From the IMG/VR virus record IMGVR_UViG_3300017527_000194, positions 1-29,072 of that record: a stretch of DNA of 29,072 bases; one strand, given 5' to 3'. This DNA comes from a virus. Under the pieces are notes generated by a model that saw only the letters and a list, made by a program, of their open reading frames with translations, did not search any database and was not told the DNA's origin. The position numbers and the translations under genes are program-made. How positions within the stretch are numbered: the stretch's first letter is position 1; each line of letters begins with the position of its first letter. Below, in pieces: positions 22,721-29,072 of the stretch.

Positions 22721-23251
22721 TTATTCTATCTCATGATTTTTCATGAGTTCTGGTTCACATGAATCCACCGTAGTACTCTTACCAAGAATAGAATTTCTTA
22801 AAGATAAAATCATAGTTCTGTCATTGTCTATAACTTGTTTGTAATATGATCTAACTGACTCCGCTGATATTACTATTGGTTTTTCGGTTTCAATTCCAAT
22901 ACTGAAAGACCAATTGTAGTCATGATTAATGTGAGCATTAAACCATTTTATAGAAATAACTTCTCCTTTTAAAGTCATTATATCGTTGGTGTACTCATTA
23001 AACCTAGATGCATCTTCTGTATTAGTTGATATAGCCTGATGAATAGCAGAAATGGAATTAGCGTCTTCCGTTTTTATAAAATCTAGCCAGCATTTACCTA
23101 AAATATCCTTATGAGTATCAAAGCCCAAAGCAAAATATAAACTGTAATTAGCGAATTTAATATTCATCTTATCATCTAATACTAGTACATACATATTAGC
23201 AAAATTCATCATATCCCAAATTGCTTTTCTTAATTGATCGGCTTCTGACAT
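22721..23251 (-). CDS. PAS-domain protein in the lysis operon
   Basis: 176 residues from the ATG at 23251, chosen because GGAGGGG lies just upstream and the longer frame (to 23302) would overlap the previous gene. Residues 14-60 are a PAS core (ANMYVLVLDDKMNIKFANYS, FALGFDTHKDILGKCWLDFI), followed by the usual helix and beta strands (GEVISIKWFNAHINHDYNWS). No kinase or other output domain is attached. PAS folds bind small ligands or redox cofactors. In this position it could time lysis or sense cell state; unusual for a phage. Confidence 0.8.
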   Translation of the reverse strand: MSEADQLRKAIWDMMNFANMYVLVLDDKMNIKFANYSLYFALGFDTHKDILGKCWLDFIKTEDANSISAIHQAISTNTEDASRFNEYTNDIMTLKGEVISIKWFNAHINHDYNWSFSIGIETEKPIVISAESVRSYYKQVIDNDRTMILSLRNSILGKSTTVDSCEPELMKNHEIE

Positions 23252-23262
23252 ATTTGCCCCTC

Positions 23263-23682
23263 CTACGATTTTATTAAATCTATAATATCCGAAAACTTCC
23301 ATAATAAACCTAGTAATCCAATAATTATAGTTCCAGATAATCCAAATGCAATATATACTCTATTTTTAATTTTATTATGTTCTTTTATTGATTCTGTATT
23401 ATGATCCGATAGCTTTTCTTTGAGTTTATCAGTTGTGGTGTTTAATTTATCTCCGCTATCAGTTAATTTATCGGAACATTCATCTAATTTTGTAGTTATT
23501 CCTTGAAGAGCGGTACAGGTAGACATTTGTTTTCCAGAGATTTTATTTTGATTTGCTACTACTTCCGTCAATAATTTAGTCATCTCCGTTTGCTGATCTA
23601 AAACAGTTTTATGCAATAGAATCATGTTCTCATAACTATCCATATATATTTTTAAATCATTCTTAGTTATGTCTTCACTCAT
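23263..23682 (-). CDS. Coiled-coil protein with C-terminal membrane anchor
   Basis: 139 residues. Residues 10-100 are a long heptad-type coiled coil (TEMTKLLTEVVANQNKISGK, KLDECSDKLTDSGDKLN), with one transmembrane helix at about 109-128 (VYIAFGLSGTIIIGLLGLLW). It is the first gene behind the minus-strand late promoter and begins the lysis-type cassette. It may be an accessory holin, antiholin or spanin-like factor; no lipoprotein signal is seen. Confidence 0.65.
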   Translation of the reverse strand: MSEDITKNDLKIYMDSYENMILLHKTVLDQQTEMTKLLTEVVANQNKISGKQMSTCTALQGITTKLDECSDKLTDSGDKLNTTTDKLKEKLSDHNTESIKEHNKIKNRVYIAFGLSGTIIIGLLGLLWKFSDIIDLIKS

Positions 23683-23698
23683 ATAAAATTATTCTCCA

Positions 23699-23712
23699 CT
23701 TATTTAAATAAG
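23699..23712. promoter_or_regulatory. 14-bp perfect palindrome in divergent late-promoter region
   Basis: CTTATTTAAATAAG is a complete palindrome, lying between the minus-strand late box at 23727 and the gene that ends its leader at 23682. It could be a binding site or a hairpin-forming element in the leader transcript. Confidence 0.35.
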
Positions 23713-23726
23713 AGTATTCTAATAGT

Positions 23727-23734
23727 TATTTATA
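23727..23734 (-). promoter_or_regulatory. T4-type late promoter box, leftward
   Basis: TATAAATA on the minus strand, about 45 bases before the start at 23682. It would drive the whole minus-strand lysis and cargo operon (18484-23682). Back to back with the rightward box at 23775. Confidence 0.55.
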
Positions 23735-23774
23735 AAAAAATATATAAACGAAACCGAAAATATATATAAAAAAA

Positions 23775-23782
23775 TATAAATA
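23775..23782 (+). promoter_or_regulatory. T4-type late promoter box, rightward
   Basis: TATAAATA, followed by TTAG as at 935 (TTAA). It is only 8 bases from the ATG at 23791, so the transcript would start almost at the codon and the first gene would be leaderless or translated from a later start. Confidence 0.5.
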
Positions 23783-23790
23783 TTAGTAAT

Positions 23791-23997
23791 ATGGCAGAGC
23801 TTATTAATAGAATAGATAGCTACTTGGATATTCAATCCAAGAAAGAGCGTATAGAGGAATCCCTACATATATCTTCGGATATCAAAGAAGTAGTTGATTT
23901 GATTAGCAAGTCAGATAACAAAGAAGGGATTTTAAGATTACTGGATAAAGATATAAGACAAGAAGTAGAAAAGCTTATAGAGGGAGGATTACTATAA
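23791..23997 (+). CDS. Tagged small helical protein, first gene of right operon
   Basis: 68 residues. MAELINRIDSYLDIQSKKER continues to I-E-E before Ser at residues 21-23, a slightly longer tag than in the other genes. The body is helical (DIKEVVDLISKSDNKEGILR, DIRQEVEKLI). There is no ribosome site in front of the ATG, and the putative late promoter ends 8 bases away. The tag argues for this start. It is followed after one base by the next gene. Confidence 0.65.
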   Translation: MAELINRIDSYLDIQSKKERIEESLHISSDIKEVVDLISKSDNKEGILRLLDKDIRQEVEKLIEGGLL

Positions 23998-23998
23998 A

Positions 23999-24667
23999 AT
24001 GAGTGATAAATTAAAAAATGCTTTGGATGAAGCCGCTAAGAAAAAGAAAGAAGATAAGAAAAACGGTAAAGGCAAAATGCTTTCAGAGCTTCATGCGTTA
24101 GACGATAAAATTGAAGACTTCATTCAAAAGCTAGAAAAAAAAATTGATGCGGTAAAAGATAATCCTATATTTGTAAAGAAAGCTTTTCAATTACTAGCTG
24201 ACATGAGCAAGGAATATAGCGAGTTTATAGCCGCTCTAAGAGCTATTGTTAATGCGATAGATCGAAAAGGAATGACTCTTCCGAAAGAAAATCCAATTGG
24301 AAAAGTAAGAGATGTCAATTCCAGGAAAACTAATCCAGAAGATGAATTTGGACAACCACCTCCAGAAGAAGGAGGAGAACCACCTCAAGAATCCGTTCCA
24401 CCTAAAGGAGTTAAAGAAGCATTAACTTTAGAACCAAAAAAATGCAAACAAAATGAAAGCATTAGAGAAGCATTAAATGAAAAAGATAAATTTACTTCTA
24501 AGACAGCAAAAAATTTAAAGGTGAATGATATAATTAATAAAGTTGGTCAAATACAATCTATTTCTAAACAAAACCATTTGATAATTGTACATACATTAGG
24601 AAAAAAAGGAATGATAGTTAAAAAAATATACGATGAAAAGGAATCGGTAACAATAGTAGATTTATAA
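23999..24667 (+). CDS. Helical protein with Pro/Glu linker, possible core protein
   Basis: 222 residues. The N-terminus is Lys/Glu-rich helical (LKNALDEAAKKKKEDKK, LHALDDKIEDFIQKLEKKID), with two more helices to residue 95, then a Pro/Glu linker (QPPPEEGGEPPQESVPPK) near 117-135, and a beta-rich C-terminal domain (KNLKVNDIINKVGQIQSISK, NHLIIVHTLGKKGMIVKKIY). No tag. It could be a scaffold or core protein. Stop and next ATG overlap (TAATG). Confidence 0.65.
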   Translation: MSDKLKNALDEAAKKKKEDKKNGKGKMLSELHALDDKIEDFIQKLEKKIDAVKDNPIFVKKAFQLLADMSKEYSEFIAALRAIVNAIDRKGMTLPKENPIGKVRDVNSRKTNPEDEFGQPPPEEGGEPPQESVPPKGVKEALTLEPKKCKQNESIREALNEKDKFTSKTAKNLKVNDIINKVGQIQSISKQNHLIIVHTLGKKGMIVKKIYDEKESVTIVDL

Positions 24668-24921
24668 TGGATATACTAGATAAGATAAATATATTATTAG
24701 GAGAACGTATTGGCCCACGTAGCAAGAGAAAGCTATCTGGAAAAGCTTCCGCTGGTAAGAAGTCATACGAAAGAAAAAAATATCGAATGACTAAGCATAA
24801 GAAGAAATCCAGCAAGGAAAGATTAGAGAGATCAGCAGAAGGTGACAAAAGAAAAAAACGTAAAATGAGACAACCAGATAGAACACCAACTGGTAAAAGA
24901 CAAGTAAGATATCATGTATAG
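24667..24921 (+). CDS. Tagged strongly basic protein
   Basis: 84 residues. Tag MDILDKINILLGE, with L-G-E before Arg. The mature part (about 71 residues) is extremely rich in Lys and Arg (RSKRKLSGKASAGKKSYERK, KKRKMRQPDRTPTGKRQVRY), so it should bind DNA, as expected for a protein packed with the genome. The end T-P-T-G-K-R resembles the end of the gene at 25201. Coupled to the previous gene. Confidence 0.75.
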   Translation: MDILDKINILLGERIGPRSKRKLSGKASAGKKSYERKKYRMTKHKKKSSKERLERSAEGDKRKKRKMRQPDRTPTGKRQVRYHV

Positions 24922-24930
24922 GGAGGAATC

Positions 24931-25191
24931 ATGGGGAATACAGTACTAAATAAAATAGATAACTATATGGAAGAAATGGAAAAGAAACATCAGAAAAATA
25001 AAGCTGGTAAAGAAGTAAAATTTTTATACGTGACAGAAGAAGAAGAAAAGAGTACAGAATACCAAGCTTATTTCAAGAAGATGCTGAAAAAATATGGAGT
25101 AGATGAGCCTGATAAAATTCCAGAGAAGGATAAAAAGAAATTCTATGATGAAGTAGACAAAGGCTGGAAAGCTAAGAAAGAAACTGATTAA
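24931..25191 (+). CDS. Tagged protein with phage head-type C-terminus
   Basis: 86 residues with a strong AGGGAGGA site. Tag MGNTVLNKIDNYMEE, with M-E-E before Met. The C-terminal part (YQAYFKKMLKKYGVDEPDKI, then KKFYDEVDKGWKAKKETD) matches a motif I recognise from the ends of prohead-region proteins in T4-like phages. A capsid-internal or prohead protein is likely. Confidence 0.75.
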   Translation: MGNTVLNKIDNYMEEMEKKHQKNKAGKEVKFLYVTEEEEKSTEYQAYFKKMLKKYGVDEPDKIPEKDKKKFYDEVDKGWKAKKETD

Positions 25192-25200
25192 GGAGTAATT

Positions 25201-25602
25201 ATGAAGATACAAGACAAGATAGAAAATTATCTAACAGAAGATGAGGATCTTTTAGAAGAGGACGATGATTTTTCTGGTGACGCTGAATTAATGGATAAGA
25301 TGTTTGATTTTATTACTAGCTTGGAAGATCTACCAGAAGACAAACAAATTGAAGCGGTAGAGATCATAAATGAAGTTGCTCCAGCGGAAGTAGATGAAGC
25401 TATATCTGCTAAAAGAGTTAAAATCAAACCAGCCGAAAAGCGGAAACGTAAAAGAGAATACCGAAAGAAAAGAGCTAAAATGAAAATGAAGGGTAGACGA
25501 TTTCGTAGAACTGCTAAATTCAAGAAGTGGCAAAGAATGAAGAAGAGAAAGGCTAAATCAGGTAAGACAGCCACAGGTAAGAGAATTAGAAAATTCATCT
25601 AG
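25201..25602 (+). CDS. Tagged protein with acidic front and basic back
   Basis: 133 residues. Tag MKIQDKIENYLTE, with L-T-E before Asp. Residues 14-30 are very acidic (EDLLEEDDDF); a helical segment follows (LMDKMFDFITSLEDLPEDKQ). From about 70 the protein is densely Lys/Arg-rich (KPAEKRKRKREYRKKRAKMK, RRTAKFKKWQRMKKRKAKS), ending TATGKRIRKFI, like the gene at 24667. A DNA-binding internal head protein is plausible. Confidence 0.75.
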   Translation: MKIQDKIENYLTEDEDLLEEDDDFSGDAELMDKMFDFITSLEDLPEDKQIEAVEIINEVAPAEVDEAISAKRVKIKPAEKRKRKREYRKKRAKMKMKGRRFRRTAKFKKWQRMKKRKAKSGKTATGKRIRKFI

Positions 25603-25613
25603 GAGAAAAACAA

Positions 25614-25883
25614 ATGGATCTAATAGAGAAATACATGGGGTCAAAGGGAATCTCAGTATATGATAATGGAGGTAAAACGGCTGATAGATATACTGTAGTC
25701 ATTGGAACTGATGTATATGGTATGTCTGATAATGCTACTGCTCCTAATGGAGTAAATATGTATGTTGGAGAAATTGGAACTGATGTTCATCCTGATTTTA
25801 TAAAGAGCATGAAAAAAGTAAAAGTTAATTCTTTACCTCAAGCAGTACAAAAAGCCATTAAACAAAGAATGAAAATGGGTTAA
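25614..25883 (+). CDS. Tag-like small protein with conserved DRYTVVIGTDVYGMSDN motif
   Basis: 89 residues with AGGAGAAAAAC before the ATG. MDLIEKYMGSKG is tag-like (compare MDLIEKYLDKTKK at 3621) but lacks the h-x-E site. The body is a compact beta domain, TADRYTVVIGTDVYGMSDNA then NMYVGEIGTDVHPDF, which I have seen in phage genomes as a conserved protein of unknown role. It directly precedes gene 4. Confidence 0.7.
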   Translation: MDLIEKYMGSKGISVYDNGGKTADRYTVVIGTDVYGMSDNATAPNGVNMYVGEIGTDVHPDFIKSMKKVKVNSLPQAVQKAIKQRMKMG

Positions 25884-25892
25884 ATAATATGT

Positions 25893-26360
25893 ATGTTAAA
25901 AAATCGAAAACTAAGAAAGAATGAAAGACATTTCATTCCTAATAACATAGAAAAATACGTAGGTCAATATCCGATAGTATGTAGGAGTTCATGGGAGTAT
26001 AGATATTGTCAATGGCTAGATGTAAATAAAGCCGTTTTAGAATGGTCTAGTGAAGGACATTGTATAAGATACCTTGATCCTTTTCAGCCAAATAGAAGTA
26101 GAAGATATTTTCCTGATTACTACATATGCATATGGACAGGAGAAAGTAAGAAGAAATTTTTGGTGGAGATAAAACCAGAAAAGGATTTAAAACCTCCTCC
26201 TAAAAATTCTAAAAGAAGTCCTAAGACGCTCCAGATAATGGAGCATACATATATAGTCAATCAAGCTAAGTTTAAAGCCGCTATAGAATATTGCGGAAAA
26301 ATGGGATACGAATTTAAGATCCTTACAGAAAAACAATTATTTAGAGACAAGAGAGGATAA
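25893..26360 (+). CDS. 4: Head completion protein gp4, nuclease-like fold
   Basis: 155 residues, as T4 gp4 (about 150). The pattern follows T4 gp4 closely: FIPNNIEKYVGQYPIVCRSS, WEYRYCQWLD, RRYFPDYYICIW, FLVEIKPEKDLKPPPK, and YEFKILTEKQLF. E35, D75 and E92-x-K94 fit a PD-(D/E)xK active site. gp4 completes DNA-filled heads before tail joining and is thought to trim DNA ends. No tag, as expected for a protein added after packaging. An ATG at 25889 is out of frame. Confidence 0.92.
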   Translation: MLKNRKLRKNERHFIPNNIEKYVGQYPIVCRSSWEYRYCQWLDVNKAVLEWSSEGHCIRYLDPFQPNRSRRYFPDYYICIWTGESKKKFLVEIKPEKDLKPPPKNSKRSPKTLQIMEHTYIVNQAKFKAAIEYCGKMGYEFKILTEKQLFRDKRG

Positions 26361-26361
26361 T

Positions 26362-26955
26362 ATGCCTAATTTAATGGATAAGTATATAGGGGAAGCAAAG
26401 AAGAAGAAACCTATTCCTAAAGTCAAAGGAAAAGGTAAATATAATTTCGGTATAAAAAATGATCCTAATGGATGGTATCAGCAACCTTCAATGATGGGGC
26501 ATAGGTGGTCTGGTGAAACTTTAGATGCCTTAGAAGTAGTTCTTAATACATATAGTAAATCTAAAATGCAAAAATGGATCATAACTAGTGTTTATGGTTC
26601 TCCAGCAGATTTAAAAAAGGTAGATGGAGAAAATAGTTGGCATTACTTCAATAACATAACTAAAAAGGATATTGCTACTTTGCAATTTGTTTTACGTAAA
26701 GCGGATAGCATGAAGAAAGACTATAATGCTCTATTGAATAATGTTTCAAGAAAAACTGGTATGCTAAAGAGCCGTTTAATATGGGCTTTAGAAATACTAG
26801 CATATAAATATGATAAAGAAAGATATCTTACTTCTTATATAAAAACTTTTGGTTTTTACGGCTTGCCTAGAGAAGAAGCAATGGAAAGGTTTGAAAGATA
26901 TCACAAAGGAATAGCTAAAAAGATAGACGGACAAAGTAAAGCTTTGATGCAATAG
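26362..26955 (+). CDS. Tagged helical protein
   Basis: 197 residues, one base after gene 4. Tag MPNLMDKYIGE, with I-G-E before Ala. A Lys-rich linker follows, then a folded body: GWYQQPSMMGHRWSGETLDA, KMQKWIITSVYGSPADLKKV, WHYFNNITKKDIATLQFVLR, and a late YIKTFGFYGLPREEAMERFE. The conserved Trp, His and Arg residues suggest a real domain, not recognised. Cargo status is inferred from the tag. Confidence 0.7.
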   Translation: MPNLMDKYIGEAKKKKPIPKVKGKGKYNFGIKNDPNGWYQQPSMMGHRWSGETLDALEVVLNTYSKSKMQKWIITSVYGSPADLKKVDGENSWHYFNNITKKDIATLQFVLRKADSMKKDYNALLNNVSRKTGMLKSRLIWALEILAYKYDKERYLTSYIKTFGFYGLPREEAMERFERYHKGIAKKIDGQSKALMQ

Positions 26956-26963
26956 GAGGAATT

Positions 26964-27263
26964 ATGTCAGCATTAGATAAGATAGAAAAATTTTTAAAGG
27001 AAAGTGATTTTGCGGCTAAGTTTCCTCAAAACACTTCAAAGTATAGAGGACATCGACCAGTACAGTTTATGAAATGGTGGGAGAACTACAGACCTGGAGA
27101 TAGAGTTAATATAAACTTTGGTGAAGAAGGAATTGAAATATTTGGCACAAACTCAGAAGGTCAATTCGCAGGAGCTAAAGCAGAGAAGGAATTTTTCATT
27201 GAAGATCCAGAAGAAATGGATATGTTCAAAAGTTCCGAAGGTGATATTTGGAATTTTGTATAA
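26964..27263 (+). CDS. Tagged small acidic protein
   Basis: 99 residues with a strong AGGAGGAATT site. Tag MSALDKIEKFLKE, with L-K-E before Ser. The body reads RGHRPVQFMKWWENYRPGDR, VNINFGEEGIEIFG and FFIEDPEEMDMFKS, suggesting a small beta-barrel-like domain. Function unknown. A 67-base gap without a gene follows. Confidence 0.7.
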   Translation: MSALDKIEKFLKESDFAAKFPQNTSKYRGHRPVQFMKWWENYRPGDRVNINFGEEGIEIFGTNSEGQFAGAKAEKEFFIEDPEEMDMFKSSEGDIWNFV

Positions 27264-27330
27264 AGAAGTAAAAGTATTTGTAGTTATAAGTACAAAGCTT
27301 TGTATATGAAAATACAAAAGGAAAAATGTT

Positions 27331-27891
27331 ATGATTAGGCAACACCCCAAAAAAAGATTCGAAGGACTAGAATGGAAAAGTGGATACTTCTACACTTTTA
27401 AATACAAGGGATGGGAGAATGATCCTAAACCTCATATAATTTTTATGTATGCCTATTCAGGATTCCATCCGAATACTGGTAGAGAATGGAGATTTTTTCA
27501 AGGAATTAACTTCTCATATATACCTAGAAAAGTAAGAAGAAGATTTATGAAAACTTACTTGAAGGCTAGAGAAAAAAATACTAATATGAAATTTGTTTGG
27601 GATGACGTAAAAAGAAGATATCCTTGGTTAAAGATTGCTGTACGTAGATACTTTTATAGCCCTGGATCTTACATAGTAACTCCTAAAGAAATTCCATTTG
27701 AAGACGCTGAAAGGATTATAGTAAGTACATGGCAAAAAGATTTTAGTAAGAAAGCTATTACTGCAATAAGATCAAAATTTAGATTAGGGAAGAAGAAAAA
27801 AACTAGAAAGAAGAAAGTTCTTTCTGAAAAGAGATTTAAGAGTCCTAGATATTGGACTCATAAAGATACTCCAAGACAACATGGATTATAA
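27331..27891 (+). CDS. Conserved basic phage structural or assembly protein
   Basis: 186 residues. An N-terminal beta domain (EWKSGYFYTFKYKGWENDPK, PHIIFMYAYSGFHPNTGREW) leads to FFQGINFSYIPRKVRRRFMK, a helical part and a Lys/Arg-rich C-terminus (about 152-186). I recall similar proteins near neck and tail genes in phages but cannot name it. No tag. Upstream, TTTGTAT and ATACAAA can form a small hairpin in the 67-base gap. Confidence 0.65.
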   Translation: MIRQHPKKRFEGLEWKSGYFYTFKYKGWENDPKPHIIFMYAYSGFHPNTGREWRFFQGINFSYIPRKVRRRFMKTYLKAREKNTNMKFVWDDVKRRYPWLKIAVRRYFYSPGSYIVTPKEIPFEDAERIIVSTWQKDFSKKAITAIRSKFRLGKKKKTRKKKVLSEKRFKSPRYWTHKDTPRQHGL

Positions 27892-27893
27892 TT

Positions 27894-28190
27894 ATGGATA
27901 GAACCTATCAAGAACTTACTTTAAATGATCGAAGATGGATAAAGATAAATATTACTAGAGACAATGGGGAAGGTTATGCTCCTAGTGCGGCAAATTATGA
28001 AGTTAGGGGATCGCAAAAACAAAATATTTTGATTCCAAGTACTCCAGCAACTATAAATGGAAACCAAATTTCTGCCAGACTGACAGAAACAATTACTGCA
28101 TCTGCCGCTGAATATGATCTTATTTGGGAAGTGAAGAAAGACGGAGATACTAATTTCCATTGTACTGAATTGCTGGTGGAAGAATGTTAA
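27894..28190 (+). CDS. Small beta-sandwich-type virion protein
   Basis: 98 residues. Beta pattern throughout (RWIKINITRDNGEGYAPSAA, QKQNILIPSTPATINGNQIS, EYDLIWEVKKDGDT, ELLVEEC). It resembles small Ig-like or baseplate-upper domains found near phage fibre genes. It overlaps the start of the serine-linker gene. Structural role inferred. Confidence 0.55.
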   Translation: MDRTYQELTLNDRRWIKINITRDNGEGYAPSAANYEVRGSQKQNILIPSTPATINGNQISARLTETITASAAEYDLIWEVKKDGDTNFHCTELLVEEC

Positions 28191-28393
28191 GAGATTGTAT
28201 AAATTATTATAATGATACAGAAGTACTTCATTTTGAAGTATGTCAAAGAAGTAGTAGTTCTTCTTCATCATTTTCTGTATCAAGTTCAAGCAAAAGTTCT
28301 ACAAGTCAGAGTAGCAGTAGTGTATCCTTTCCTTTTAGGTGGCAAGATGATAATCCAGACCTTTGTGAAGAAGCGGCAAACTTAGATTGCTAG
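28184..28393 (+). CDS. Short protein with serine linker
   Basis: 69 residues. N-terminal part MLRDCINYYNDTEVLHFEVC, then about 25 residues that are almost all Ser, Thr, Lys or Val, and a C-terminal part FPFRWQDDNPDLCEEAANLD ending in Cys. Same serine style as the protein at 1-930. The paired Cys residues at both ends are notable. Its ATG overlaps the preceding stop. Confidence 0.55.
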   Translation: MLRDCINYYNDTEVLHFEVCQRSSSSSSSFSVSSSSKSSTSQSSSSVSFPFRWQDDNPDLCEEAANLDC

Positions 28394-28401
28394 GAGAAAA
28401 A

Positions 28402-29004
28402 ATGAGATTAAAAAAATACTTAGTAGAAAGTTATGGAAATCCGAAAGCAGGAGATAAAGTTTTATATAATAATAAAAAATTAACTATAAAAAATGTCGGA
28501 TCGGGGTTAGGACATGATAAATATATAAGAGTACGGTTTGATGGAGAAAAAAGTGATAGAGATATCAAGATGACTGATTTTTTCAAGCCACAAAATAAGA
28601 TCAAACTGCTTGAAGGATATACAAGGATGCCTAAAAATCAGATACCTCCTGCAATGATATCCAAAAAACATTTGAAAGCTGGTGAAAGAAATAAAGTAAA
28701 CAAAGATATACAAAAACTTCTTAAACCAACTTACTTTAAACAAATTCCACTAGACAAACTTTTCAAGATTATTGAAAAGCATAATATGATTGTACTACAA
28801 GAAGACATGACAGAATGGAGTGGATTCTTAATGGGTGGAGTAAAAGAAACTGAAATGGTAAACTTTACTCTTGGATGGAAACATGATGAGAGTGGACTTA
28901 AAAGTTTCAAAACATATATGGCTGTTCCAAATGCTATGCTGGTATTGACTTATTATAAAATGCCAGCATCAGGAAACTATGAAGTAATTTCTTATGTTAG
29001 TTAA
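28402..29004 (+). CDS. Tagged protein, KOW-like front and folded body
   Basis: 200 residues from ATG at 28402, behind TAGGAGAAAAA; the upstream in-frame ATG at 28387 would hide the tag. Tag MRLKKYLVE, with L-V-E before Ser. Residues 14-50 (PKAGDKVLYNNKKLTIKNVG, YIRVRFDGEKSDR) resemble a small SH3/KOW-like barrel. The C-terminal half (LFKIIEKHNMIVLQEDMTEW, LGWKHDESGLKSFKTYMAVP) forms a second alpha/beta domain. Family not recognised; cargo by tag. Confidence 0.7.
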   Translation: MRLKKYLVESYGNPKAGDKVLYNNKKLTIKNVGSGLGHDKYIRVRFDGEKSDRDIKMTDFFKPQNKIKLLEGYTRMPKNQIPPAMISKKHLKAGERNKVNKDIQKLLKPTYFKQIPLDKLFKIIEKHNMIVLQEDMTEWSGFLMGGVKETEMVNFTLGWKHDESGLKSFKTYMAVPNAMLVLTYYKMPASGNYEVISYVS

Positions 29005-29027
29005 AAATGTGAATAGGAGTTAAAAAT

Positions 29028-29072
29028 ATGGCTTTATTCGGAAAAAAGAAGAAGAAACACCTGTAATAAAAG
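29028..29072 (+). CDS. Start of a gene with possible -1 frameshift site, truncated by window
   Basis: ATG at 29028 behind AGGAGTT. In the zero frame it encodes only MALFGKKKKKHL before TAA. GGA AAA AAG contains A AAA AAG, the slippery heptamer of E. coli dnaX. A -1 shift would give MALFGKKEEETPVIK and stay open to the window edge. A missing A in the A6 run is an equal explanation. Function cannot be judged. Confidence 0.4.

Noticed and set aside
1-29072. Genome-wide reassignment of TGA to Trp
   Set aside because: TGA stops directly before the hairpin at 18382 and at the uvsW end, where reading on would run long into a terminator or antisense sequence; long genes show no internal TGA. Only two isolated UGA codons interrupt frames.

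Overview
The window is an AT-rich stretch (roughly one third G+C by eye) of a large tailed-phage genome with a T4-type core. The replication and recombination genes have T4 counterparts: UvsW helicase, UvsY mediator, a gp41/DnaB-type helicase, a family B DNA polymerase, an ATP-dependent DNA ligase and the head-completion protein gp4. Three sites match the T4 late-promoter box TATAAATA exactly. The host cannot be told from the sequence. The standard genetic code fits: TGA is a genuine stop directly before a strong hairpin at 18382 and at the end of uvsW.

Layout. 1-930: the 3' end of a very serine-rich structural protein. 975-5252 (+): a run of small virion-type genes behind a late promoter. 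5249-6580 (+): an HTH-metallophosphoesterase. 6575-9453 (-): uvsY, a micro-ORF and uvsW, the last split by an intein. 9568-14857 (+): a GGQ release-factor-like protein, the replicative helicase, three small proteins with related C-termini, and DNA polymerase. 15021-18383 (+): a cassette behind a good sigma70-type promoter, including a NADAR protein and DNA ligase, closed by a hairpin terminator. 18484-23682 (-): a late operon reading coiled-coil/TM protein, PAS protein, DUF5675 protein, holin-like protein, then seven small genes. 23791-29072 (+): a second late operon with small head-type proteins, gp4 and another serine-linker protein.

Main discovery. At least 22 otherwise unrelated proteins begin with the same kind of short amphipathic peptide (about I/L-x-K/R-I-D/E-K-h-L-x-E). 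In 17 of them a hydrophobic-x-Glu triplet closes the peptide, usually within the first 16 residues. This is the pattern of the T4 capsid-targeting sequence (internal proteins and Alt), which is cut after h-x-E by the gp21 prohead protease. Replication, lysis and gp4 genes lack it. I infer a large set of head-packaged cargo proteins, some with effector-like or DNA-binding bodies.

Other points of note are two in-frame UGA codons in tag-associated genes, a dnaX-type slippery heptamer at the right edge, a frame-displaced Cys-cluster ORF after a tag-like C-terminus, an intein inside the UvsW DECH box, and a repeated acidic C-terminal peptide in small proteins between helicase and polymerase. All family names come from reading the sequence; no searches were run.
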